Part shown: positions 51,101 through 59,262 of the stretch, piece after piece
Layout of the letters: each line of letters begins with the position of its first letter
Numbering within the stretch: position 1 is the stretch's first letter
DNA from: Paenibacillus chondroitinus NBRC 15376
GTDB lineage: Bacteria; Bacillota; Bacilli; Paenibacillales; NBRC-103111
Assembly (NCBI RefSeq): GCF_004000765.1
Contig: NZ_BILW01000018.1
Span: 1 to 64,000 of the forward strand
DNA: 64,000 nucleotides
Direction of reading: 5' to 3'
The notes under the pieces: generated by a model
What the model was told of the DNA's origin: nothing
Databases searched by the model: none
The model's input: the letters and a program-made list of their open reading frames with translations, nothing else
Position numbers and translations under genes: made by a program

Positions 51101-51271
51101 ACACAGGCCTCCATGGCAACGGTTGTAGCTTTTGGTTTGACTTTATCCACTTTAGTTACACTTGTATTGGTTCCTGTTGTTTACACATTGCTGGAAGGTT
51201 GGAAAAATGGCATTACAAAAAGATTTAAACGCAAACCAACTATTTCCCAGGAGCCAGGGACGATCGTTTAG
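48125..51271 (+). CDS. RND-family efflux pump (AcrB/SwrC-like)
   Basis: Proton-driven RND transporter, 1048 residues, 12 helices in two repeats with two large extracytoplasmic loops. Seen: FSVHRPVTILMIMISLVIVGS, LPVDLYPNLEIPSATVSVSW, GGLALGLGSLVDFAVVVLES (TM4 with the conserved Asp), and in the second half GIVVNNAIVLIDYTNQLR and RLRPILMTTATTVLAMLPL. Gly-rich loop PGLGGGGNFGGGDIQVDL sits in the second pore domain. The closest studied Gram-positive protein is SwrC, giving surfactin self-resistance. GTG start overlapping the adaptor stop. Substrate unknown: lipopeptide or other amphiphile is likely. Confidence 0.92.
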   Translation: MKLANFSVHRPVTILMIMISLVIVGSIAIPLLPVDLYPNLEIPSATVSVSWSGASPGQIEQQITKPIENAMATVTGVTSISSSSRTGSSNVTLQFNYGTNIDQATLTMRDKLDRVRRQLPTDADAPVVSRVDPNSTPIMTLALYGKTDLVTLRDIADNIVSPDVQRSDGVASVGVTGGRVRQIQILVEPSRLQQYNISFSTLVSALGNDNSSTDAGLVNKGSQLVPLHIDGEFKSTADIGKVQVQLGRGQTIALSELGTIIDTYQDVTLEARKDGEVSVSLSVLKQSDGNTVSVSTNIQNSLQEIQSKLPEGMHIAVLNDSAKFIRDSLRTVVEHTLLGGVFSVIILFFFLRSVRATLIIGVVIPISIISTFSMMYFGHQTINTITLGGLALGLGSLVDFAVVVLESIFRKRHEGLSPEEAAKVGTAEVGTAVMASALAQIAVFAPTAFISGLVKQFFWPMALVVCFSHIAAWFAAVTLVPMLAAKILRRKVDEELPTGRSLNPFVWFGRGMEFLTKVYGRLLRWSMLHRWVIISITVLLFAASVYSVRFVGSELTPKTDQGQVNLNINLPQGTDFAVTNQVASTLETRLKDVPEIDTVFTSVGSAGGGAFQSASTNTGSIQIRLKPLSERKKSTDQVAEQIRTLTTGFAGAQIGVSVPSGVRLPGLGGGGNFGGGDIQVDLSGPDLAVLQKLGDLVAQEITSVDGTRNVQNTLDRSIPQFNLTIDRDAAAHYGVSLRDVMTALRTAYQGSVATQFKTASSQISVLVKYPKEFTNKLENFNNVTINTASGTIVPVSLIAKVEPGTGPAQIRRQDQNRVASVQASVFGASVGEVSALVKEKIDAIQPPDGYQVKMGGQQTSQNDSFKSLYLVLILSVALVYMVMASQFESLYGPFIIMFSLPPTFIGGILGLLVTHRTINMNSIIGMIMLIGIVVNNAIVLIDYTNQLRAKGMPLFDALIEAGKVRLRPILMTTATTVLAMLPLVIGFGEGAETQASMATVVAFGLTLSTLVTLVLVPVVYTLLEGWKNGITKRFKRKPTISQEPGTIV

Positions 51272-51326
51272 TGATAGAGATCTACGAAGATAGCTTTCTT
51301 GATGGAAAGCTTTAAGGAGAAGGAAC

Positions 51327-54143
51327 ATGAAAACAGTGAAACGTAACGTTACTTTCTGGCTGCTAGGTTTTCTGCTTTTTAGTTCCTTTACAGCTTTCTC
51401 GGTATTTCCCGGGAAAGTTTTTGGGGAAACTAACAGCCCTACTACCACGACATCAGACATGAACACTGCCTCGATTCAGGAAATTCGGGGCGGGAAAGGC
51501 TTTACGGTTGTTTTGAAGAAAGACGGTACCGTTTGGACATGGGGAAATAACCTTCGCGGTAAGCTGGGGGGAGGACTGAGCAATCGTAATCAAGCGACAC
51601 CTATCAGCGGATTGTCGGGTATTACGGCCATTGCGGTTGGTTCGGCTCACTCCTTGGCACTCAAGTCGGACGGCACTGTGTGGTCTTGGGGGGAGAACAC
51701 ATTTGGCCAGCTGGGCGACGGATCCACGATAGATCGGTCGACACCTGTCCAGGTGGCTAATCTCACACATGTGACGGCAATTTCCGCAGGTAATTTCCAC
51801 TCGGTTGCCATCAAGGACGATGGAACAGCTTGGAGCTGGGGAGATAATACGTACGGCCAACTCGGAGATGGTACGAATACGACTCAGAATAAACCCGTTC
51901 AAGTTATCGGCAACATCAAATCTGTTAAAGCGATAGCGAGCGGTGCTTACCATACTTTGGCGCTTGATCAAGACGGGGTTGTATGGGCTTGGGGGGACAA
52001 TTTCTTTGGAGAGCTTGGTTATGGCTTTGATCAAAACCGTTTGAGTACGCCGATTATGGCTACAAGCGCCAACTGGCATATTACGCAGATCGCTGCCGGA
52101 TTCGACTACTCATTAGCCCTTAAAGATGACGGTACCGTGTTAACTTGGGGATTGATCGATTCAGACCCAAGCACGATGTATAGTGCTATTACGACGAATA
52201 CGCAGGATGCTCATAAGTTCCCCGTACTTATTACCGGATTGGATCATGTGACTCAAATCATGGCTGGAAGTTCGCATGCAGTGGCATTAAAAGATGATGG
52301 CAGCGTGTATGCATGGGGGAACAACACCTCTGGTCAATTAGGCGTAGGGACCGGATTTGATGGGAAAACATGGAGTCAGACGTTTCCCAACCGCATTAAT
52401 GATCTGCCCGAAATCGCCAGCTTAGGGACAGGTTCCAACGACACTTTTGCGATCGATAAAGAGGGTAAGCTTTGGGCATGGGGGAACAACAGTTACAGCC
52501 AACTCGGCGACAACACCCTGAACAACCAACCTGCTCCGGTTCAAACGAAAGTGAACGAATGGTTGAATCCTACCGTGCTTAAGCCCGGCGAAGGAACAGT
52601 TATCATAAAAGCGCCTAAAGATCAGCCTCTTATGGCGAGCGAAAGCAATACATTTATGATCAAAAATAATCAGCTGTACGGTTGGGGCAGTAACACGTTC
52701 GGCCAATTGGGAGACGGAACGCATACGTCCGCCATTTCTCCGAAAGCCATAAGTTTGGACGGGATTGCTGCCATCGATGGCGGTGATACGCATATGGTTG
52801 TCGTTAAGAAGGATGAGACCCTATGGACATGGGGGCAAAACTTCTTTGGTCAATTGGGCGATGGAACAACGACGCCAAGCACGACACCCGTTCAAGTAAA
52901 AGGCTTGAATGGTGTGGTATCCGCGTCAGCTGGAAGCAATCATACTTTGGCCCTGCTTAATAATGGTTCTGTTTGGAGCTTTGGCGACAATACCTATGGA
53001 CAATTAGGCCATGACACAACGGCAGCTTCGAACCAAATTATCCAACTATCCAACATAGTGGCTATCGCTTCAGGCGCCAATTTTAACTTAGCCCTGGAAA
53101 ATACGGGGAAAATATGGGCGTGGGGAGATAACACGAATGGACAGCTGGGAGATGGTACGCTTGCCAGTAAGCAGCAGCCTGCACAGATTTATGATCTAGC
53201 TGGTGTTATCGCGATTTCGGCCGGCAAGAACTTTGCGCTTGCTCTCAAGGATGACGGCACCGTCTGGGCTTGGGGCTACAATGCCTTCGGACAGTTAGGC
53301 AACGGAACAACCGTAAATCAAACCAAGCCGGTTCAAGTGACGACATTGCCTTCCATGAAGTCCATTCATGCAGGTTCTTATCACAGTCTAGCGATTGCGA
53401 ATGATGGGAGTGTTTGGGCTTGGGGCCAAAACCTTTTTGGACAAATCGGTGATGGTACGAAGGCCAATCAGAATAAACCGGTACAAATCAAGGGGATTGC
53501 CAAAGCAGAGGACGCAGCGGCAGGCGGGACACATAGCGTAGTGAAAGGAACGGACGGCACCATTTGGACGTGGGGCGGCAATTACACAGGCCAACTGGGG
53601 AGCAATTCCTTAGCAAATCGCAATCTGCCGGAGGTTGTTACTGGGGTAAATGCTTCTTTCAATGATTTGGAAGGGCACTGGGCGAAGGAGAATATCCTTC
53701 AAGCAGCGGAACAAGGCATTGTAAATGGCTATAGCGACGGCAGCTTTCTACCTGATCGTGCCATTACAAGAGGCGAATTTTTGAAGCTTGCCGTTACAGC
53801 TATGCATCTGCCTACCGTTTCAGAAAGCACAGGCGGAGCCTGGTATCAACCCTACGTTGACGCTGTACAAAAGGCGGGCATCCTGCAAGCGGGGGACCTG
53901 CAGCAAGGCTGGGATCTTCCGATTACCCGTCAGGAGATTGCAACCGTTGCTCTCCGTGTCATAACCCCGGATTTGCAAAAAGCAAATACCGTCATTGATC
54001 CGAGCTTTGTGATGAGCGAAGCTGTGAGCAAAGGAATTATACAAGGTTTAAGCGATGGAAGTTTGGCGCCGAATGAGGCAACAACAAGAGCGCAAGCGGT
54101 CGTCGTCGTCGAGCGTGTCGGAAACGTTCTGCAAGGCAAGTAA
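51327..54143 (+). CDS. S-layer-anchored protein with fourteen RCC1 repeats
   Basis: Secreted surface protein, 938 residues. After the signal peptide (FSVFPGKVFGE) come seven RCC1-type repeats (for example AVGSAHSLALKSDGTVWSWG then ENTFGQLGDG), a linker near residues 410-440 without the motif, and seven more repeats up to about 770. Each has HSLAL-kDGTVW-WG-N-GQLGDG. Fourteen repeats imply two seven-bladed propellers. From about 778 three SLH motifs follow (FNDLEGHWAKENILQAAEQG, NGYSDGSFLPDRAITRGEF; then WYQPYVDAVQKAGIL; then IQGLSDGSLAPNEATTRAQA) that bind pyruvylated wall polymer. It lies 55 nt after the RND pump; a small hairpin precedes AAGGAGAAGG and the ATG. Function unknown; binding or assembly platform inferred. 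Confidence 0.9.
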   Translation: MKTVKRNVTFWLLGFLLFSSFTAFSVFPGKVFGETNSPTTTTSDMNTASIQEIRGGKGFTVVLKKDGTVWTWGNNLRGKLGGGLSNRNQATPISGLSGITAIAVGSAHSLALKSDGTVWSWGENTFGQLGDGSTIDRSTPVQVANLTHVTAISAGNFHSVAIKDDGTAWSWGDNTYGQLGDGTNTTQNKPVQVIGNIKSVKAIASGAYHTLALDQDGVVWAWGDNFFGELGYGFDQNRLSTPIMATSANWHITQIAAGFDYSLALKDDGTVLTWGLIDSDPSTMYSAITTNTQDAHKFPVLITGLDHVTQIMAGSSHAVALKDDGSVYAWGNNTSGQLGVGTGFDGKTWSQTFPNRINDLPEIASLGTGSNDTFAIDKEGKLWAWGNNSYSQLGDNTLNNQPAPVQTKVNEWLNPTVLKPGEGTVIIKAPKDQPLMASESNTFMIKNNQLYGWGSNTFGQLGDGTHTSAISPKAISLDGIAAIDGGDTHMVVVKKDETLWTWGQNFFGQLGDGTTTPSTTPVQVKGLNGVVSASAGSNHTLALLNNGSVWSFGDNTYGQLGHDTTAASNQIIQLSNIVAIASGANFNLALENTGKIWAWGDNTNGQLGDGTLASKQQPAQIYDLAGVIAISAGKNFALALKDDGTVWAWGYNAFGQLGNGTTVNQTKPVQVTTLPSMKSIHAGSYHSLAIANDGSVWAWGQNLFGQIGDGTKANQNKPVQIKGIAKAEDAAAGGTHSVVKGTDGTIWTWGGNYTGQLGSNSLANRNLPEVVTGVNASFNDLEGHWAKENILQAAEQGIVNGYSDGSFLPDRAITRGEFLKLAVTAMHLPTVSESTGGAWYQPYVDAVQKAGILQAGDLQQGWDLPITRQEIATVALRVITPDLQKANTVIDPSFVMSEAVSKGIIQGLSDGSLAPNEATTRAQAVVVVERVGNVLQGK

Positions 54144-54180
54144 TTCTATCCAGATAGCTAAATAGGAAGATCAGAAAAGA

Positions 54181-54233
54181 TACAGTTGGAACACGAAGAG
54201 TAAATCATACTCTAGTGATCCGGCTGTATTTTT
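54181..54233 (+). terminator. Terminator after the RCC1-SLH gene
   Basis: TACAGTTGGA (54181-54190) pairs with TCCGGCTGTA (54219-54228, two G-U pairs), with an inner GAGTA/TACTC stem, then T5. Confidence 0.7.
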
Positions 54234-54344
54234 CGTTTTACACTAGAAAGATATATAGAAAGATTTTCCACCTATCCTACTTTCCATATTTATGTATAAT
54301 AGAAAGGGAGCTATTTTCCATAAACTAGTTAGGGAGAGATTTAT

Positions 54345-55478
54345 TTGAAAGTGCACACTCGCTATGTAATATCCACTTTACTAGCACTCATGCTTTTGGG
54401 AGGAAATGGCCAAGTATTCGCAGCTCAAGCCACCAGTGTTTCGCATTGGCAAACGAAGGAGCTGGACGGTGAGGTCTATGTGAAGGCATCCGACGTTGTC
54501 AAAACGCTTGGGGGAAGTGGAGATTACCGGGCTGAAGCGAATGATTTTAGCTATACTTCTGCATCTCGTATAACGGAGGTAGTCAAAAAGGTATCTCCAT
54601 CCATAGTCGGAATTATTGGCAAGCCGATGAGTGGGAGCCAAGCTTCGTCGGACAACCGTTTTAATTTAGCACATGGCACTGGAATTATTGTTCAATCCGA
54701 TGGGCTCATTGTTACCAATGCGCATGTAGTTGAAGACATGAAGCAGATTATCGTTGTAACCTCAGACGGGAAGCAATATGCGGGGAAAACGATTCATTTG
54801 GATGAAGAAAGCGATTTGGCGGTCGTTCAAATTGACGCCAAAGATCTGCCGGCAGCCACCTTCGCCAAAAGCAGTAATGTAGAGGTCGGCGAACTCGTTG
54901 TTGCGATCGGCACGCCGATTACTTTTGCGCTTCGCAACTCCGTTACCTACGGTGTGATTAGTGGGACTGACCGCTCGCTGCATTCAACGTATCGCTTGCT
55001 TCAAACCGATGCGGCTATTAATCCAGGAAATAGCGGCGGCGCATTAGTTAATCTGCAAGGTGAGGTTATCGGTATCAACTCGTTGAAGTTATCTGCCGCA
55101 GGTATCGATGGACTTGGATTCGCTATTCCTTCAGACACCGTCCAATATATTTTGAATCAGTTTATCAAATACGGGAAAGTCAAACGTCCTGCGCTTGGTC
55201 TGGAAGTAGAGGAGAGTTGGGCGGCTGTTGTTGGGCTTCCTACAGATGAGCCGCTTAAGGTTTCGCGCGTAGATCCGCATACGTCCGCTGCCGATGCCGG
55301 AATCAAAGAAGGCGATGTCCTGTACTCTGTCAATAATTCCAATGTGAAGACACTGGTTGATTTAAATGAGTTATTGAAACAATATTTACCCGGAGACAAG
55401 GTTACTTTGACCCTGCAGTCTAACGGAGACATTATCCAAAAGGATATAATCTTGCTGGATGCGACCCAAACCCAATAA
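54345..55478 (+). CDS. HtrA/DegP-type S1C serine protease with PDZ domain
   Basis: Extracytoplasmic trypsin-like quality-control protease, 377 residues. N-terminal signal peptide ending near VFAAQA (so probably secreted rather than membrane-anchored), a short stalk-like segment (ELDGEVYVKASDVVKTLGG), then the protease with catalytic His127 (TNAHVVED), Asp157 (ESDLAVV) and Ser230 (NPGNSGG). A C-terminal PDZ domain (PHTSAADAGIKEGDVLYSV) binds unfolded C-termini. TTG start with AGGGAGAG 7 nt upstream; a TATAAT at 54295-54300 gives a promoter about 45 nt away. Followed 16 nt later by a stalk-domain protein. Confidence 0.92.
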   Translation: MKVHTRYVISTLLALMLLGGNGQVFAAQATSVSHWQTKELDGEVYVKASDVVKTLGGSGDYRAEANDFSYTSASRITEVVKKVSPSIVGIIGKPMSGSQASSDNRFNLAHGTGIIVQSDGLIVTNAHVVEDMKQIIVVTSDGKQYAGKTIHLDEESDLAVVQIDAKDLPAATFAKSSNVEVGELVVAIGTPITFALRNSVTYGVISGTDRSLHSTYRLLQTDAAINPGNSGGALVNLQGEVIGINSLKLSAAGIDGLGFAIPSDTVQYILNQFIKYGKVKRPALGLEVEESWAAVVGLPTDEPLKVSRVDPHTSAADAGIKEGDVLYSVNNSNVKTLVDLNELLKQYLPGDKVTLTLQSNGDIIQKDIILLDATQTQ

Positions 55479-55494
55479 ACTCGGAAGGTGACAA

Positions 55495-57405
55495 ATGATT
55501 AAATTACGCTCTACATACCTGATTTTACTAGCATTTATACTCATCATGATTCAACCGCTCAGCGCTTTTGCCGCTGATACAGAAACGAAGGATCAATCCG
55601 TACAGATTCAATTGAAGCTTGGTGAAGATCATATTACGATTAACGATCAATCCATTTCCGTTGAAACTCCTTATGCGAACAATGGCGTGACGCTTGTACC
55701 TCTGCGCGTCATCACATCGGCGTTCGGCGCAGCGTTAAGCTGGGCATCTGAAACACAGACGGTAGGACTCACCTATAATGGCACATCCATTTCGTTACAA
55801 ATCGGCAGCACAACAGCGACAGTCAACGGGAAAGAAGAACAAATCGAAGTTGCGCCAGAGTTGAAAAATGGGACGACCATGGTACCTCTCCGATTCATTT
55901 CGGAAAAGTTCGGAGCCAGCGTGAAGTTTGATGAAGCAACTTCAACGATTGCGATCTCGAGCACGCGTGCTGCTGGCACGGATGCGGGAGGCATTGATTC
56001 AGATCTAGGAAAGACGCATATCGGCAACAGCTACTATGGCTGGTCGATGAAATACCCGACGGGTTTGGTGAAGAGTTATCAGAGCTTTAAGGAAGATTAT
56101 GTTTCATTCAACGATGCAAATGGTGAGTACCACATTACCATTTCGGTGAAGTCCGATATGACCGAGAATATGTCGGAGGATGCTCTGCTGGACTTGCTGG
56201 CGGATGAAACAGATGGTGAACCGCTGCTAGAGAAAAAGTATGTTTCAAGCAGTGCACATCCATACGCGCTCATTAAATCCAAGGATGATGGTGAACTTTT
56301 TGAATATCGCGCTTATCAAAGCGGCGACAAAGTATATATCCTTATTTTCACGATTATAAAGGAAGAAACGGATAAAGTTTTAACCAAACATAATGCTTAT
56401 CAGGATTTATTAAACAGTTTTCAAATGTCATTCGATACAAATGCTAAAACCTTGAAGGACCTTTCGTCAGTGAAAGATGGCTTGCGCATGTATACGGATG
56501 AAACGTATGGGATTTCCATCAAGATCCCAGCTGACTGGTCGAAATCCGGTAGCAACAGTGAAATGATTCAATTCATTGATCCGAAGAAAAAAAGAAGTAT
56601 CGGTTACAAAGTGACTTCCAAGTCGGATAGCGATACGCTGCAAAAATGGTCCGATCGCGCTAGTCAAAATTATACGCAGCTATACGCTCCAGCATATAGC
56701 AAATCGGAAGCTGCACGGAGTATCGTCGTTGATGGAAATCAGGCGCTTCTGAGCCGATCGTCGAACACATTTGACAACCGTATTTGGGATTCGACGGAGA
56801 ACGTGTATCTCATCAAAGGAAATTATAAATACTTTATTGCGATTGATTTTAGCAATAAGGATGATCTTTCCGATAGCTTTATTCAATCCACGTTGCAATC
56901 GATTAAAATCGGTAAACCTTCCAGTTCGATCGGGACGATTAAAGATAGCTCGGAGAGCTTGGATCGTTCGAAAACGAGTGTAGTGAAGAATAAAAATTAT
57001 AACTACACAATTTCAATTCCTGATTATTGGAAGCTTAATGCAGCCCAAAGCAAAAACGGTAATCTGACGTATTCGTTCGGGATGGGAAATTTCCTGTTTG
57101 TCGCCAATGATACGGAGCTATCTGGCTTAAGCAGTCAAGAAATTCTCGATCAGATCAAGGGGAAATTTCAGTCTGAGCTTGGCGCTTCGAATTTAAAAGA
57201 GACAGTTAGTCGAACAGAAAACATAGACGGCGCTCAAGCGATATGGCGCGAATGGGAGTATAAGGACATTGTCTCGACATTTTGCCTTTTCCAAAAAGGT
57301 GATAGCCATTATGTATTTATGATCAATTACCCGAAGGCAATCCAAACAGAGTTCTTACAAAAACAATTGTTGGATACAATCAAATCCTTCCAATCAACAA
57401 AATAA
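55495..57405 (+). CDS. Secreted stalk-domain (copper amine oxidase N-term-like) protein
   Basis: Exported protein, 636 residues. Signal peptide ending near AFAADT. A stalk domain (Cu_amine_oxidN1 type) at about 30-160 shows the two characteristic VPLRVITSAFGA and VPLRFISEKFGASVKFD strands with the NGVTLVPL and NGTTMVPL turns. Three related modules follow, each starting with a YGWSMKYPTG-, YGISIKIPADW- or YNYTISIPDYW-like strand and ending with a helix such as LLNSFQMSF or QLLDTIKSFQ, resembling PsbP/DcrB-like folds; no catalytic residues seen. Cotranscribed with the HtrA gene (16-nt gap). A wall-associated chaperone or binding role is guesswork. Confidence 0.82.
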   Translation: MIKLRSTYLILLAFILIMIQPLSAFAADTETKDQSVQIQLKLGEDHITINDQSISVETPYANNGVTLVPLRVITSAFGAALSWASETQTVGLTYNGTSISLQIGSTTATVNGKEEQIEVAPELKNGTTMVPLRFISEKFGASVKFDEATSTIAISSTRAAGTDAGGIDSDLGKTHIGNSYYGWSMKYPTGLVKSYQSFKEDYVSFNDANGEYHITISVKSDMTENMSEDALLDLLADETDGEPLLEKKYVSSSAHPYALIKSKDDGELFEYRAYQSGDKVYILIFTIIKEETDKVLTKHNAYQDLLNSFQMSFDTNAKTLKDLSSVKDGLRMYTDETYGISIKIPADWSKSGSNSEMIQFIDPKKKRSIGYKVTSKSDSDTLQKWSDRASQNYTQLYAPAYSKSEAARSIVVDGNQALLSRSSNTFDNRIWDSTENVYLIKGNYKYFIAIDFSNKDDLSDSFIQSTLQSIKIGKPSSSIGTIKDSSESLDRSKTSVVKNKNYNYTISIPDYWKLNAAQSKNGNLTYSFGMGNFLFVANDTELSGLSSQEILDQIKGKFQSELGASNLKETVSRTENIDGAQAIWREWEYKDIVSTFCLFQKGDSHYVFMINYPKAIQTEFLQKQLLDTIKSFQSTK

Positions 57406-57411
57406 AGCACC

Positions 57412-57442
57412 AAAAAAGCCGGAGACCCTCTCCGGCTTTTTT
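57412..57442. terminator. Bidirectional terminator between stalk-domain genes
   Basis: Perfect 14-bp arms AAAAAAGCCGGAGA and TCTCCGGCTTTTTT with a CCC loop, between convergent genes. Confidence 0.93.
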
Positions 57443-57462
57443 GTGTTTTTTTACGCCGACAA

Positions 57463-58146
57463 TTAAATATCGTCCGTCAAAACAAGCGTATCCCCGTTAA
57501 CGGTTCCCTTCAGCTTCAACAACGAAAGATTAACGTAGACCGTGCCGTCATAGGTAAAAGATCCAGTTCCTTTGGAATATTGGCTGTTGGTGGCGAATGA
57601 GCCGACAAGCTGGCCATTATAACTTAGCTGCAGCATGGGATCTCCCCAACTAATCGTATAGAAGCTGCTTAAGGTTGAAAGAGAGACATAACGCGCTCCG
57701 TCCACTTGGATGAGGCCGAATTCTCCCGTGCTTTTTTTGGCCTTTTCGTCCTCTAAATTGAGAATCACCGTTTTAATTGCTTGGTAGCCGCTGCTAGGGT
57801 CACCAGGCACTTGCGGTTCAGGTGTTGCGGACGGGGAAGGCGTCGGAGTTGGCGATGGCGTTGGGAGGACAGGCTGTACCACTTTTTTCTTTAGCGAAAT
57901 GCCGAGGTCGGCATCGAAAGAAACATCGTATCCGGTTGCTTCACCAAGAGCGCGCACGGGCAAATAAGAAGTACCGTCCACAACGATAGCCGGAGTTGCC
58001 AGTGTTTTGCCTTCAATCTGGAAGGGGAAAGCCCCCTGAATTGTTTTTCCTATTAAACTAGTAACTTCTTCTGCATGCGCAGAAAGTGTCGTGGCCAACA
58101 GAAATCCGGCGATACCGCCGATGAGATACTTTTTCAAATGATGCAC
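57463..58146 (-). CDS. Secreted stalk-domain protein with Pro-rich linker
   Basis: Exported protein of 227 residues. Signal peptide ending LSAHAEE; a short stalk domain (AIVVDGTSYLPVRALGEATG, then YDVSFDADLGISL); a Pro/Thr/Ser linker (PTPSPTPTPSPSATPEP, about 95-111); and a second beta-rich domain (LIQVDGARYVSLSTLSSFY and GSFTYDGTVYVNLSLLKLKG) that repeats the stalk pattern. Such proteins are abundant in the Paenibacillus envelope, function unknown. Convergent with the larger stalk-domain gene. Confidence 0.83.
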   Translation of the reverse strand: MHHLKKYLIGGIAGFLLATTLSAHAEEVTSLIGKTIQGAFPFQIEGKTLATPAIVVDGTSYLPVRALGEATGYDVSFDADLGISLKKKVVQPVLPTPSPTPTPSPSATPEPQVPGDPSSGYQAIKTVILNLEDEKAKKSTGEFGLIQVDGARYVSLSTLSSFYTISWGDPMLQLSYNGQLVGSFATNSQYSKGTGSFTYDGTVYVNLSLLKLKGTVNGDTLVLTDDI

Positions 58147-58314
58147 CGCCTATTGGGTAGATTGTCTATGATTAATAATACGCTATGTTGTTTTTGTGCT
58201 GCAACTGTATGGCCTTTTGAAATTTACATAAAGTAAATGCAGAATTTATATAATCACCGAACTCCTTTTATATACTTAAATTGCTTGAATATAGGGACTA
58301 GGTGGTAGAACAAA

Positions 58315-58854
58315 ATGATCAGAAAACGTAACCTGCAAGAATGCCATTCTCTGTATAATTTAATCAATGATCCTGAGGTTTTTCCTTATGTCCGTTATAA
58401 ATGTCAGTCGTATGAAGAATATTTATTCGTTACCAAGCAGTTAATGGTGGAAGAAGAGCAGATGACGTGTATTTCCAGAACGATTCTTAACGAGATCGGA
58501 CATCCCATTGGTACGATTGATTTATACAACATTGAGAATAAAGCGGGTTTCCTGGCGACATGGATTGGAGCTCCTTATTTCGGCCAAGGCTATAATCAAC
58601 GGGCGAAGGAATCCTTTTTTACGGAGCTTTTCCTTGAACATAGGATCGAAACGGTATTTTTGAAAGTCAGGAAACAGAATATTCGCTCAAAAAAAGCCGT
58701 TGAAAAACTGCCGTATGCTAAGTTAGCGAATGATTTAAACCCGCATGTCTATGCATCTATCAATCCTAATGAACAGATCTATGATTTGTATCAAGTGGAG
58801 CTGTCGGACTTTTTAGAAGCTAATGAAGGTATGCAGCATGAGGTTGCGACATAA
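58315..58854 (+). CDS. GNAT N-acetyltransferase (RimJ/RimL-like)
   Basis: Acetyl-CoA-dependent acyltransferase, 179 residues. The RimJ/RimL-type order is seen: MIRKRNLQECHSLYNLIND, then WIGAPYFGQGYNQRAKESFF containing the acetyl-CoA loop (GQGYNQRA) and RIETVFLKVRKQNIRSKKAVEKLPYAK, where N-x-x-S is the typical final motif. No clear ribosome site (AGGTGG at 58301-58306 is the best, 8 nt before the ATG). Substrate unknown: a protein N-terminus or small amine. Confidence 0.85.
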   Translation: MIRKRNLQECHSLYNLINDPEVFPYVRYKCQSYEEYLFVTKQLMVEEEQMTCISRTILNEIGHPIGTIDLYNIENKAGFLATWIGAPYFGQGYNQRAKESFFTELFLEHRIETVFLKVRKQNIRSKKAVEKLPYAKLANDLNPHVYASINPNEQIYDLYQVELSDFLEANEGMQHEVAT

Positions 58855-58905
58855 TGAGAGAAATGGACCGGTGCTCCGATGGGGTGCCGGTTTCCTTCAC
58901 TTTTG

Positions 58906-59081
58906 AGGAACTACGATCCGTTATTTTGCTTGAAATAAACAATTTTCAGTTGCAAGGGAACTACGGTCTCCTATTTTGCCGATTTCATCTGAAAAACGCA
59001 CCATGGAGGCTAAATAAGGCCCTGTAGTTCCGTATAACAAGAAAATAGCACGTTTTCCTCAAAATAGAGGACGCCAGTTCC
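58906..59081. repeat. Structured intergenic repeat, copy 3
   Basis: Third copy, 176 bp: GGAACTACGATCCGTTATTT at 58907 and GGAACTACGGTCTCCTATTT at 58957, then AAATAAGGCCCTGTAGTTCC ending 59031 (identical to copy 1 over this stretch) and AAAATAGAGGACGCCAGTTCC ending 59081 (trimmed by flanks). The inner stem tip is less perfect than in copies 1 and 2. It fills the gap between the GNAT and alpha-mannosidase genes (58855-59262); no gene seen there. Confidence 0.78.
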
Positions 59082-59262
59082 CCTAAGGAAGCATCTTAGT
59101 CGGATTCCTGCGACTCTACTGATAGAAAATGATTTTACCCCCTACGAATCATGAGATTACCTATCACCCAATCGTCTTCAAAAGGGTTAAAATAGACATA
59201 TCCGTCCCTCAGGGATATAGACTTATATAAAACACGATCACAGGTTTGAAGGGAGTATGTCA

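Noticed and set aside
51450-53640. Periodic DNA repeats of about 150 bp
   Set aside because: They reflect RCC1 protein repeats; nucleotide identity between repeats is moderate and follows the reading frame.
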